A stretch of DNA of 64,000 bases from Myxacorys almedinensis A (GTDB lineage Bacteria; Cyanobacteriota; Cyanobacteriia; Leptolyngbyales; Leptolyngbyaceae): assembly GCF_010091945.1 (NCBI RefSeq), contig NZ_WVIE01000002.1:177270-241269 (forward strand), given 5' to 3'. Positions 45,488-54,460 of this stretch are shown in pieces. The position numbers and the translations under genes are program-made. Below the pieces are notes generated by a model, which ran no database searches, was not told the DNA's origin, and saw only the letters and a list, made by a program, of their open reading frames with translations. How positions within the stretch are numbered: position 1 is the first letter of the stretch; the number at the start of each line of letters is the position of its first letter.

Positions 45488-46243
45488 TTATAACCCTGAA
45501 ATCAAGATAGGTTGATTCTCGTGCTCTTGAGGAGCGGCGGCATTTTCGGCTGTCACGGCAACGGCGGCGATCCACTCTCTAGAGCGGAAAACGCTAGGTG
45601 GGGTGATGGTTTGTGTGGTTGTTCTTCCAGCCTCAACCTCAAATGAACCCATTAAGATGGCGCTTTTAGGGTCGGTTGTGAAAGGGGCATTGGGCTTTAA
45701 GACCACCCACAAGGCGTAGACCTGTCCGGGGGGCAAGGGTGGCAGATTCTGAGCAGTGATCCTGCCTTCAAGGCGGTTGGGATCGACCACAACCGTAGCA
45801 GATGCTGAAACCTCTGCGATCGCAGGTTTCAACCCATAGGTTAGCGCCTCGTCGGGCTGGGTTGGAGGCTGTAACGCCTGTCGCAATTGATAGTTGTTGA
45901 TTCCCAAAGCCAGGATCACTCCTGCTGCTGCAAGTCCGGCAAGGTTTCCCCAAGTGGCTCTTCTCCGATGCGGACGCTCTTTTGACCGATCAGGAGCCAA
46001 ATTGGGAGCCGCCAGAGCGCGATGTTTCTCTAAGATAGCAGCCCGCAAATGAGTGGGCGGCGTCACCTCAGCCGGGGCAAAAGATTGCTCTAGCACGTTC
46101 TGCATCCGCACAACCTCCTGCGCGATCGCCGGATCAGTTGCCAAAAGACGCTGAAATTCTTCTGCTTCTTCTGCACTCAGGTCGCCTAAAACATACCCGG
46201 AAACTAATAGCTCTATGTGTTCTGACAGCATCGACCCAGCCAT
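45488..46243 (-). CDS. Anti-sigma factor, RskA-like
   Basis: The 251-residue protein has an N-terminal zinc-free anti-sigma domain (SGYVLGDLSAEEAEEFQRLL) and one transmembrane helix at about residues 96-112. The C-terminal extracytoplasmic RskA domain reads LPPLPPGQVYALWVVLKPN. Such proteins hold an ECF sigma factor at the membrane until a signal triggers cleavage. The start lies 9 nt after the sigma gene, so the pair is one operon. Confidence 0.92.
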   Translation of the reverse strand: MAGSMLSEHIELLVSGYVLGDLSAEEAEEFQRLLATDPAIAQEVVRMQNVLEQSFAPAEVTPPTHLRAAILEKHRALAAPNLAPDRSKERPHRRRATWGNLAGLAAAGVILALGINNYQLRQALQPPTQPDEALTYGLKPAIAEVSASATVVVDPNRLEGRITAQNLPPLPPGQVYALWVVLKPNAPFTTDPKSAILMGSFEVEAGRTTTQTITPPSVFRSREWIAAVAVTAENAAAPQEHENQPILISGL

Positions 46244-46252
46244 AGTAAGTGC

Positions 46253-46843
46253 TTACCTCGCATCATTGGTGAGCGTTTGGCGTAGTTTCATCAATCCCCG
46301 CCGCGCTCTGGTTTTTACTGTGCCCAAGGGTAGCTCTAGCCGCTCAGCAATTTCAGACTGGCTCAGCCCATCGTAGTAAGCCATCCGCAAAATTTGCTGC
46401 TGATCAGCAGAAAGTTGGGCAAGCGCGGCGCTCACCTCCTGAGACTGTTCGGTTTGAAAAGCATGTTCTAACGTTGAGTCGGTTTGTAGATCGGGGGGGT
46501 GATTGGTCTGCCATTTTCTTAAGGACTCGCGCGAGGTCTGCCGCGATCGCACTCGGTCAATTGAGCGCGATCGCGTCAAGATCCCAAGAAATGTTCTCAA
46601 GGAACCGCGAGCCGGGTCAAACGAGCATTTATTAGCAAGGGTCAAGAAAATGTCTTGGGTTAAGTCCTCTGCTTCTTGAGGATTCGTTAAGATTTTGAGC
46701 GCAATGCCGTAAACCAGCCCTGCGTGACGATCATAAAGCATACCAAGTGCCTCTGTCTGTCCAGACTTTAGCGCCCGGTAAAGAGTAGCATCTGTCTCAC
46801 TGGGGGATGAGAGTTCAGATGGCTGAGATTGCTCAAAATCCAT
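46253..46843 (-). CDS. ECF-type RNA polymerase sigma factor
   Basis: The 196 residues have region 2 (YDRHAGLVYGIALKIL, EDLTQDIFLTLANK), which opens promoter DNA, and region 4 (LSADQQQILRMAYYDGLSQS, GTVKTRARRGLMKLRQ). A short linker lies between. It resembles the SigK-RskA group. The anti-sigma partner follows 9 nt later. Autoregulation is likely by analogy but no promoter was recognised. Confidence 0.93.
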   Translation of the reverse strand: MDFEQSQPSELSSPSETDATLYRALKSGQTEALGMLYDRHAGLVYGIALKILTNPQEAEDLTQDIFLTLANKCSFDPARGSLRTFLGILTRSRSIDRVRSRQTSRESLRKWQTNHPPDLQTDSTLEHAFQTEQSQEVSAALAQLSADQQQILRMAYYDGLSQSEIAERLELPLGTVKTRARRGLMKLRQTLTNDAR

Positions 46844-46935
46844 AGTGCCTTAGACACTCTTAGTACGGCAACAAACAAGAATCGGATGCATCGATTCTCT
46901 CATGTCTTGTCGTTGTCTCAGTAGATGGAAGGTGA

Positions 46936-48846
46936 TTAGGCAGAAAGTCCGCGCTGAAGTTGCCGTTCACGAATGCGATCGAGGGTTCCGAGAGGAATAG
47001 CTGAAATCAGTTGCTGCGTATAGGCTTGCTGGGGATGGGAGTAGATGCTGTCAGCCGTGCCGACTTCTTCGATCTTGCCGCGATTCATCACAATGATGCG
47101 ATCGCTCATAAATTTCACAACGCTCAAGTCGTGAGAAATAAAAATATAGGTTAGCCCAAACTCGGATTGCAGTTCTTTCAGGAGGTTGAGCACTTGAGCC
47201 TGCACGGAGACATCTAAAGCAGACACCGACTCATCGCAAATGATGAATTTAGGATTGAGGGCAAGCGACCGGGCAATGCAAACCCGCTGACGCTGACCTC
47301 CAGAAAACTCGTGAGGATAGCGATTGATCCAGTTCGGGTTGAGCCCCACCCGCTCTAACAAGTACGCCACGCGATCGCGGTGTTGCTTTTTGCCGCCGCG
47401 CCCATAAATCTGCAACGGCTCCATTACCGCATCCCCAATATTCATGCGGGGATCAAGCGAACTGTAGGGATTTTGGAAAATAATTTGGATCTCTCGCCGC
47501 AGTTGCCGCACCGCTTTGCTAGAGAGCGCCAAAATATCACGCCCTTCAAACATCACCTGCCCGCTCCGTGGCTCGATCAGGCGCATCAACGTTCTCGCCA
47601 GGGTTGATTTGCCGCACCCCGATTCTCCCACCAGCCCCAAGGTTTCGCCCGGATACACCTCAAACGAAACATCGTTCACTGCCATCAGGTAGCGCTTGGT
47701 TCGCCCCAACACGCCCCGCACTGGAAACGCCACCTGCAAGTTGTGTACCGAAACGAGTGGCGCTTGCTGCTGCAACCCTTTCAACCGCCGATCAAATTCG
47801 GCTTCGCTGATGTCTTGGTGGTCTGCCAACACTGCGTTCACGTCCTGTTTTTTGGCTTGGATCAGCTTTTCGCCCGTGGGCAGCAGTGATACGTCCATAA
47901 AGTCTGAAACGGTAGGCAAAAATCGTAAGCGACGGGTTGGCTGAGGGCGGCAGGTTAGCAGCCCTCTGGTGTAGGGATGTTGCGGATTTGAGAAGATATC
48001 CAACACCGATCCATATTCCACAATGCTGCCTTCGTACATCACTGCAACTTCGTCGGCAATTTCAGCGATCAAGCCCAAGTCGTGGGTGATGAACATCATC
48101 GACATGCCCCGGCGATCGCGCAGTTCTCGCAGCAAGTCTAAAATGGTTGCCTGCACGGTGACATCTAGGGCGGTGGTGGGTTCGTCTGCGATCAGCAGCG
48201 TTGGGTTGCAGGAAATTGCCATGGCGATCATGATCCGCTGAAGCTGCCCCCCCGACAACTCGTGGGGATAGCGATCGAGCATGGCAGACTTTTGGCGGTT
48301 AATCTCTCGATCGAGGTCGGCTTCACTGGGCACAACCCCTCGGCTTTGATGCATCTCTTCTACCTGCCGCCGCTTTAACTCGGCATCTGGCGGCAAAACC
48401 CGCACTTCTTGCAATAGTGAAATGGCTCGCCGTCGCGCTTCTGGCTCTGAAAGCCGGGTGTGCTGACGAATGGCTTCTACCAACTGATAGCCGCAGGTAT
48501 ACACCGGGTTGAGCGAACTCATGGGTTCCTGGAAAATCATGGCGATGCGATCGCCGCGATAACTCCGCAGTTTCTCCTGCGAAACCGTTCGCAGATCAAC
48601 CGCTGCCCCGTCGGTTTGATCGGGGTCAAACCAAATTTCACCGTTCGTAATTCGCCCTGGGGGATTGGGAATCAGCCCCATCACCGCCAACGATGTCACC
48701 GACTTGCCCGATCCCGACTCTCCCACAATGCCCAGGGTGCGCCCCCGTTTGACCTGAAACGAAATCCCGTCTACCGCTCTAACGATTCGGGTATCCGTCT
48801 TAAATTCAACTTGAAGGTTCCGAACGTCAAGAATGGTGTCACTCAT
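46936..48846 (-). CDS. Fused double-ATPase of an oligopeptide/dipeptide ABC transporter
   Basis: The protein of about 636 residues joins two full nucleotide-binding domains, as in DppD-DppF fusions. The first has Walker A GESGSGKS (42-49) and signature ELSGGQLQRIMIAMA. The second has GESGCGKS near residue 405 and signature FSGGQRQRVCIARS, with the peptide-family C-terminal element. The permease and binding protein genes are not adjacent, as is common in cyanobacteria. The frame reaches 48936; I use ATG 48846 (MSDTILDVRNLQ). Confidence 0.93.
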   Translation of the reverse strand: MSDTILDVRNLQVEFKTDTRIVRAVDGISFQVKRGRTLGIVGESGSGKSVTSLAVMGLIPNPPGRITNGEIWFDPDQTDGAAVDLRTVSQEKLRSYRGDRIAMIFQEPMSSLNPVYTCGYQLVEAIRQHTRLSEPEARRRAISLLQEVRVLPPDAELKRRQVEEMHQSRGVVPSEADLDREINRQKSAMLDRYPHELSGGQLQRIMIAMAISCNPTLLIADEPTTALDVTVQATILDLLRELRDRRGMSMMFITHDLGLIAEIADEVAVMYEGSIVEYGSVLDIFSNPQHPYTRGLLTCRPQPTRRLRFLPTVSDFMDVSLLPTGEKLIQAKKQDVNAVLADHQDISEAEFDRRLKGLQQQAPLVSVHNLQVAFPVRGVLGRTKRYLMAVNDVSFEVYPGETLGLVGESGCGKSTLARTLMRLIEPRSGQVMFEGRDILALSSKAVRQLRREIQIIFQNPYSSLDPRMNIGDAVMEPLQIYGRGGKKQHRDRVAYLLERVGLNPNWINRYPHEFSGGQRQRVCIARSLALNPKFIICDESVSALDVSVQAQVLNLLKELQSEFGLTYIFISHDLSVVKFMSDRIIVMNRGKIEEVGTADSIYSHPQQAYTQQLISAIPLGTLDRIRERQLQRGLSA

Positions 48847-49036
48847 AGGAGGCGCAACAAATAGCGAGAGTTGATAATAGTGTGAACGGAGTTCTGTGGA
48901 TTGTAACAACGAATTTGGGGTGCCAAATGTTCCCAATGCAACGATCGAGAGAACGGAGTGTAGTGATATTGCGTTAGTGATTCATGTTAGGGATTCGTAG
49001 CATTGTTCAGAGCGTAGAGGTTCAGAGCGTAGAAGT

Positions 49037-49993
49037 TCAGAGCATAGAGAGTTCGCCGGTGACATCGAGCCGTTTGTAGCGTCCGAGGGTGATGTAGGTT
49101 TCAGACAGGGTTTCAGCCACCGATGGCGTAATCCACCCCATTTGTTGAAGAATGTGGATTGCGATCGCATATTTTGCTCGTTTTGCCCCGTCTGTCACCT
49201 TAATCGCCAGTCCAACCCCTTCTCCGACCCGCCCCATACACTGCACACCTTCTGCCCCCGATTTGCTGATAATCTCGCCTTCGGTGAGGCGCATCAGTTC
49301 GGTATCAAATTCTCCATCGCCTGCCACCATGGTGGGATGGTGGGTCATGGCTCTAGACACGCGTTCCATGTCTAGGCTGTTGCCCGACGCAAGCTGGGCA
49401 TAGAGCCATGCCAACTGCCGCAGGGGCATGTAGTAGGTTGGTGCCCCACAATCATCCCGCGCTGGAATAAATTCTTCGGCTGGAATTTGCAGCAGTTCGG
49501 CGATCTTGCCCAAAATCAACTGCTGAATCGGGTGATTGTACTGAAGATAGCTGGTGAGGGGAAACCCGCGCTGCTGGCAAACGGCTAGCATGCCGGCATG
49601 TTTTCCAGAGCAGTTATACTGAAGCGGACTTTTTTTCCCTTCTGGCGTCGGGCATTGGAGGGCGGTGGGTTCGATGTCTGCGCGCCACAAAATATTAAAA
49701 ACCTGCCGAACCTGCTCGATCGTGCCTTTGTGGGAACTGCACACGATCGCTAAGTCTCGATCGGTTAAGCTAAATCGCTCTAGGGTGCCGGTGGTAGTCA
49801 CGGCTAGTGCCTGAAACGGCTTGAGCACCGATCGCGCGAACGTAGCCGCCTCAGCATTGCCAGCGCAGAGAAGAATGCGACCGCGATCGTCACAAATCAT
49901 CGCCTGAGCAGAATGAACTGATTCAGTAATGCCTTCCCGCAAAAGCCTCACCTCTAGCTGTGCGGTGCTTTGAATTCGTTTACCCCTTGTCAT
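49037..49993 (-). CDS. ansA: L-asparaginase, Rhizobium etli type
   Basis: This 318-residue enzyme belongs to the asparaginase family typified by the R. etli thermolabile enzyme. It has SVLKPFQALA, CSSHKGTIEQVR, YNCSGKHAGMLAV, DDCGAPTYYMPLRQLA and KSGAEGVQCMGR. The conserved Cys and Ser-Lys elements of the family are present. It hydrolyses asparagine to aspartate and ammonia. It is unrelated to the Ntn-hydrolase isoaspartyl peptidase at 20 kb. Gene symbol use is tentative. Confidence 0.88.
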   Translation of the reverse strand: MTRGKRIQSTAQLEVRLLREGITESVHSAQAMICDDRGRILLCAGNAEAATFARSVLKPFQALAVTTTGTLERFSLTDRDLAIVCSSHKGTIEQVRQVFNILWRADIEPTALQCPTPEGKKSPLQYNCSGKHAGMLAVCQQRGFPLTSYLQYNHPIQQLILGKIAELLQIPAEEFIPARDDCGAPTYYMPLRQLAWLYAQLASGNSLDMERVSRAMTHHPTMVAGDGEFDTELMRLTEGEIISKSGAEGVQCMGRVGEGVGLAIKVTDGAKRAKYAIAIHILQQMGWITPSVAETLSETYITLGRYKRLDVTGELSML

Positions 49994-50059
49994 GGGAAAG
50001 ACTTTAGCATTAGGTGGAAACCGGCGTGAAAAAATGTTACGAGTTGTTAGAATCGGTCG

Positions 50060-50557
50060 TCACAAAAGCCACCATACTACCCCGCAGAGCAGAAAGGCGG
50101 CAGCGATCGCAGCAAACGATTTTTGCAATCGTTGCAATATCGGCTGGATCTGATACGACACAATTAGCTGATCTTGAGCCAGCACTTCTGGCGGTTTTTG
50201 CCAAATCTGCCCATCATACCAGCCCGATTCTTCATAAAATACGCTGGTGTTCAGGAGGCGAGTTCTCACGTAGACCCAGCCCAAATATAGCCGCACGAGT
50301 GCCAAAATCGGAATCAAGCTAGCGCCGATCGATGCCAGCAACAAAAACTGGGGCAGGTGCTTGGAAGGCGCAAAACTCACAGAGGCGATCGGGCCTGCAA
50401 CGAGCCAATTAATCACCCATAAAATTGCGATCGGCTTGAGGTAACCCCACCGATCGAGGGTTGCCCAGCGAAAGAACCAGGATGTTTTGAGGTCTTGATA
50501 CTCGTTGAGGGGTCGCTGTTCCACAGGAACGGGGCAGGTGACAGAATTCATAGCCAA
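50060..50557 (-). CDS. CGLD27/DUF1230 family membrane protein
   Basis: CGLD27 is conserved from cyanobacteria to chloroplasts; a plant member affects survival under iron limitation. The 165 residues begin with RPLNEYQDLKTSWFFRW, then have two membrane helices (ILWVINWLVAGPIASVSF and FLLLASIGASLIPILALV) and LYLGWVYVRTRLLNTSVF. A third helix closes the C-terminus. Length and motif are typical. Confidence 0.9.
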   Translation of the reverse strand: MAMNSVTCPVPVEQRPLNEYQDLKTSWFFRWATLDRWGYLKPIAILWVINWLVAGPIASVSFAPSKHLPQFLLLASIGASLIPILALVRLYLGWVYVRTRLLNTSVFYEESGWYDGQIWQKPPEVLAQDQLIVSYQIQPILQRLQKSFAAIAAAFLLCGVVWWLL

Positions 50558-50708
50558 GCCAAATGAAGTGGAATTCTATTCGTCAGTATAGAAGAGTTTT
50601 GAAGGGGGCAGCGCACGGAATTCTCTGAGTAACCCAAGGTGGGGCAGACGGTTGAGGAAACGACGCGATCGCTAGGAGCATCAGTGTATTAAAACCCCTG
50701 ACGATTTA

Positions 50709-50939
50709 CCTTCAGAAGCTCATCGTTGAAGCTCAGAGCTTGGTGGTTGAAGCAAATTGCTCGACGTTCCGAGTTCTGAGCTTCGTTTTTAGAGCAAAAA
50801 GCTTAATGTTCCGGGTTCGGAGGTCGAACCTTTAGGCTGGGAAGTCGGAATTTGGAGTAAAAAGGTCGAATCTTCGAGTAAAAAGGTTGAAGGTTGGAGT
50901 TCAAAGCTCAAAACGTCGAGGTTTGAACTCAAGCGATCG
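50709..50939. repeat. Degenerate 21-nt tandem repeat array (array B), in the gap before the restriction gene
   Basis: About eleven units start at 50709 and follow every 21 nt, with loose consensus AGTTCAAAGCTCGAAGGTTCG. The best conserved piece is TTCAAAGCTC / GGTCGAA. It belongs to the same family as array A (shared TTCAAA-C-C core) and, reversed, array C. The rest of 50558-51060 has no gene. Confidence 0.85.
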
Positions 50940-51060
50940 CTCTATCCTCTCGGCAGTCCGAGTTGAGAGTCTGTAACTTGGAGAGTGAGGAGGGCACACT
51001 GAACGCTCAGTTTATGCCCATCGATTGCCGCTTCTGTTAGCCCCATACTGAAATTGTTCC

Positions 51061-53784
51061 ATGCCATCCACGCCCGAAAGCCTCCAGAAATTTGTCCGCT
51101 ACTGTCAGCAGCATCTCAAAGGTGATGAGAAAGGGGAGTCCCAGAACTTCCTCGATCGCTTTTTTCAGGCATTTGGGCATGAAGGCGTAAAAGAAGCGGG
51201 GGCAACGCTGGAAGAACGAGTAAAAAAGGGCAGCAAAAAAGGCAATACGGGCTTTGCGGATCTTGCCTGGAAGCCCCATTTATTAATTGAGATGAAGAAG
51301 CGGGGCGAAGACCTCAACAAGCATTACGCCCAAGCGGTGACGTACTGGATGCAGTTGCAGTGCCCTAGCTATGTGATGCTGTGCAACTTTGATGAGTTCT
51401 GGATCTATGACTTTCGCAAGCAGTCGGAAGAGCCGATCGAGAAGATTGCGTTAGAACGTCTGCCCGAACGAGCGGGGGCGTTCGCGTTTATGAATCCAGA
51501 GGTGGATCGTGCGCCTGTTTTTAACAACAATTTGGTATCGGTGACCGAGAAGGCAGCGAGACGCATGGGCGAATTGCTGACGATGCTGATTGAGCGAAAG
51601 CAGGATGCCATCGATCCAAAAACGGCTCAGCGATTTGTGCTGCAATGTGTGCTAGCAATGTTTGCGGAAGATCGAAACCTATTGCCGGATGATCTATTTA
51701 TTAGCGTGGTGCGCGAGTGCCTAGAGCGATCGCGCCAGGGTAAACCCTCGAACACCTACGATATTTTAGGGAACTTGTTTCAGGAGATGAATCGACCGGG
51801 GACGGCGACCGCAGGACGCTATCAGGGAGTGGAATACTTTAACGGCGGATTGTTTCGGGAGGTGCATCCCCTGGAACTGACCGAGAAAGAATTGGAACTG
51901 TTGGAGTTGGCTGCCTCGCAAGACTGGAAAGCGGTGCGTCCGTCGATTTTTGGCAACATCTTTGAGTCGGCGATCGGCAAAAGCAACAGCACTGAACGTC
52001 ATGCCCACGGCATTCATTTCACCTCTGAAGAAGATATTCTCAAGATTGTTCGTCCGACGATCACGCGCTATTGGGAAGAGAAGATCAAGCAGGCGACGAC
52101 GTTGGCGGAACTTTCTACGTTGCAGACGGAGTTGCGAGACTATAAGGTGCTTGATCCGGCGTGTGGGTCGGGGAATTTCCTCTACATGGCGTATCTAGAG
52201 CTAAAACGGCTGGAGCGGGTGCTGCAAGACAAGATTGATGCGCGACGGCGGTCGGAGAGTGGGCAGGGGCAGATGAGCATTGGGTTTGTTACCCCGCAGC
52301 AGTTTTATGGGATGGATACGAATGAGTTTGCGGTGGAGTTGGCGCGAGTGACGCTGATGATTGCCCGCAAAGTGGCGATCGACCTTTGCGATATTCATGA
52401 CCAGCCTGCTCTACCGTTGGATACGCTGGATGAAAATATTGTCTGCCAGGATGCGCTGTTTACGGAGTGGGTGAAGGCAGACGCGATTATTGGCAATCCT
52501 CCTTTCTTGGGTGGTTATCGTCTGCGGCAAGAGCTAGGTGATGAACAAGTTAACCGGGTATTTGAAAGATTTCCTGGCGTTGTGGATCAGGTGGATATTA
52601 GTAGTTACTGGTTCAGGTTATCTCACGAAAACTTAAGCGGAAAAGGTCGAGCAGGCTTAGTTGCGACAAATACGATTAGTCAGGGGAAAACTCGAAAGGC
52701 TGGGTTAGATTACGTCACTCATAGCGGAGGAATTATTCATGATGCTGTCTCAACACAGCCTTGGTCAGGAGAAGCCAAAGTACATGTCAGTATCGTTAAC
52801 TGGTGCTATGAGAAAACCCAAGAGCGTTATTTGGATGGTCAGATTGTTGCGTCTATAAGTTCTTCGCTTAAGTCAACTACCGATGTATCAACAGCTTCTC
52901 GACTCACAGCCAACCTAAGTTATTGCCTGCAAGGTGTTATGCCAGGTGGTAAAGGCTTCTTAATTACTGAACAAGAAGCCCAATTCTGGATTCAAAATGA
53001 TCGAAGTAATAAACGGGTATTGAAACTCTTCCTAGATGGCTCCAATTTGGCTAAGGTTCCAGATGGAAAGCCAGATAGATGGATTATTGATTTTGATGAC
53101 ATGACTGTTGAAGACGCAAGTGACTATCAACTGCCCTTCAACCATATAAAGACAACGGTTAAACCTGAGAGAGATCAAAACCGACGAGATACAAGAAGAT
53201 TAAACTGGTGGAAGCTTGGGGAGAACGCGCCGAAAATGCGTAGGGCTATTGCTCCTCTAAAACATTACTTTGCTGTGCCAGAAACATCTAAATGGTTTAT
53301 TTTTTTGCTTTGTCCAGCTAATGCTTTGCCAGGAAAAGCTACTAAGCCTGTTGCTTCAGAAGATTTCTACATTCTTGGAATTCTCACCTCAAATGTGCAT
53401 CGAACCTGGGTAAAAGCACAAAGTTCTACGCTTGAAGATCGAACTCGCTACACTCACAACACCTGCTTTGAAACCTTCCCCTTCCCCCAAACCTCAACTC
53501 CTAACCTCATCACCGCCATCCGCTCCACCGCCCAAGATCTCCACGACTACCGCAGCACCCAAATGGAGAAAAAACAGTGGGGCATCACCAAACTCTACAA
53601 CGAATACTTCCACGAACCCACCAGCCAACTCTTCAAGCTCCACGCCAAACTCGATCAACTCGTGATGCAAGCTTACGGCTTCAACCCAGACGATGATCTG
53701 CTCGAAAAACTGCTGACGTTAAACTTAGAGTTAGCAGAAAAAGAAAAACGCGGCGTGGCGATCGTTGGTGCTTGGGCACCATAA
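51061..53784 (+). CDS. Single-chain restriction-modification enzyme, MmeI-like (Type IIL/IIG)
   Basis: The 907-residue protein combines nuclease, methyltransferase and target recognition in one chain. The N-terminal nuclease has D67 in FADLAWKP and E77-M-K79, the same D-x9-ExK spacing as recalled for MmeI. A helical linker follows to about residue 350. The methyltransferase has motif I DPACGSG (365-371), DTNEFAVELARVTLMIA, and motif IV NPPF (479-482), typical of N6-adenine methylation. Residues about 500-800 should be the target recognition domain; then comes FETFPFPQ and a C-terminal helical tail. Recognition sequence cannot be read. A toxin-antitoxin pair follows. Confidence 0.9.
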   Translation: MPSTPESLQKFVRYCQQHLKGDEKGESQNFLDRFFQAFGHEGVKEAGATLEERVKKGSKKGNTGFADLAWKPHLLIEMKKRGEDLNKHYAQAVTYWMQLQCPSYVMLCNFDEFWIYDFRKQSEEPIEKIALERLPERAGAFAFMNPEVDRAPVFNNNLVSVTEKAARRMGELLTMLIERKQDAIDPKTAQRFVLQCVLAMFAEDRNLLPDDLFISVVRECLERSRQGKPSNTYDILGNLFQEMNRPGTATAGRYQGVEYFNGGLFREVHPLELTEKELELLELAASQDWKAVRPSIFGNIFESAIGKSNSTERHAHGIHFTSEEDILKIVRPTITRYWEEKIKQATTLAELSTLQTELRDYKVLDPACGSGNFLYMAYLELKRLERVLQDKIDARRRSESGQGQMSIGFVTPQQFYGMDTNEFAVELARVTLMIARKVAIDLCDIHDQPALPLDTLDENIVCQDALFTEWVKADAIIGNPPFLGGYRLRQELGDEQVNRVFERFPGVVDQVDISSYWFRLSHENLSGKGRAGLVATNTISQGKTRKAGLDYVTHSGGIIHDAVSTQPWSGEAKVHVSIVNWCYEKTQERYLDGQIVASISSSLKSTTDVSTASRLTANLSYCLQGVMPGGKGFLITEQEAQFWIQNDRSNKRVLKLFLDGSNLAKVPDGKPDRWIIDFDDMTVEDASDYQLPFNHIKTTVKPERDQNRRDTRRLNWWKLGENAPKMRRAIAPLKHYFAVPETSKWFIFLLCPANALPGKATKPVASEDFYILGILTSNVHRTWVKAQSSTLEDRTRYTHNTCFETFPFPQTSTPNLITAIRSTAQDLHDYRSTQMEKKQWGITKLYNEYFHEPTSQLFKLHAKLDQLVMQAYGFNPDDDLLEKLLTLNLELAEKEKRGVAIVGAWAP

Positions 53785-53838
53785 GCCACTGGCTCTACTT
53801 GCAACCTGTCAAACTCAAATCAACCTCATGAATGCACT

Positions 53839-54048
53839 ATGGCTGACATCACCCTCGACCCCGACCAACTCAAAACAGCACTCAAAAGCGCCATCATGGA
53901 ACTTTTGCAAGATAACAAAGCCGAATTTTCTGAGCTAATTGCAGAAGTCATCGAAGATATCGCAATGGAGCGAGCGATCGCTGAAGGCACAACCACCGAA
54001 CTTGTTAGCCGCGACACCATCTTTCAACTTCTGGAGCCAAAAGCGTGA
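53839..54048 (+). CDS. Antitoxin of a RelE-type toxin-antitoxin pair (69 aa)
   Basis: The 69-residue acidic protein is helical (LKTALKSAIMELLQDNKAEF, SELIAEVIEDIAMERAIAEG) and ends SRDTIFQLLEPKA, as in small antitoxins paired with RelE toxins. Its stop overlaps the toxin start codon (GTGA at 54045-54048). It probably binds and blocks the toxin and may repress its own promoter. No DNA-binding domain is obvious. Confidence 0.82.
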   Translation: MADITLDPDQLKTALKSAIMELLQDNKAEFSELIAEVIEDIAMERAIAEGTTTELVSRDTIFQLLEPKA

Positions 54049-54311
54049 TCGTCACGTTTAGAAAAAGCTTCGAGAAAGACCTTGGCAAACTCCGCGATGC
54101 CGACTTGCTACGAAAAATCCAAGCCGTCATTGAAGAAGCAGAAGCAGCGGTCAACCTAATAGATATCAACAACATTAAAAAACTCAAAGCCGATGGCAAC
54201 TGCTATCGCATTCGCGTAGGCAACTACCGCATCGGCTTGGTCTTAGATGAAACTGGAATCGTTTTTGTGAGAGTCCTTCATCGCAAAGAAATGTACCGCT
54301 ACTTTCCCTAA
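54045..54311 (+). CDS. RelE/ParE superfamily toxin (88 aa)
   Basis: The basic 88-residue protein starts from GTG with VTFRKSFEKDLGKLRD, then has LKADGNCYRIRVGNYRIGLV and VFVRVLHRKEMYRYFP. The pattern KxLxxxxxxYRIRxGxYRxxy and the C-terminal HRKEMYRYFP match RelE-type ribosome-dependent mRNA endonucleases; the RIR and HRKE..Y residues fit the active surface. It overlaps the antitoxin by 4 nt, so the two are coupled. Confidence 0.9.
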   Translation: MIVTFRKSFEKDLGKLRDADLLRKIQAVIEEAEAAVNLIDINNIKKLKADGNCYRIRVGNYRIGLVLDETGIVFVRVLHRKEMYRYFP

Positions 54312-54410
54312 ACCAAAAAACAGTGGGGGCATCACCAAGCTTTACAACGAATACTTTTCCACAAACCCACCAGCCAACTCTACAAGCTCTAAGCCAAACT
54401 CGATAATGCC
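54312..54410 (+). pseudogene. Broken duplicate of the restriction gene 3' region
   Basis: The stretch repeats the sequence at about 53568-53660 of the restriction gene with roughly 90% identity by eye. It would code for KKQWGITKLYNEYFHEP and TSQLFKLHAKLD, but two single-base insertions shift the frame and a stop codon appears. Similarity stops near 54406. The toxin-antitoxin pair lies between the intact copy and this fragment. Confidence 0.82.
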
Positions 54411-54460
54411 TTTTTTGACCGTAACTTCTACAAGCGACAGCAGCGAGGTGAAGAACCCCA

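Noticed and set aside
50709-50939. CRISPR array
   Set aside because: Units are tandem with no spacers, are degenerate and only 21 nt long, and no cas gene is present.
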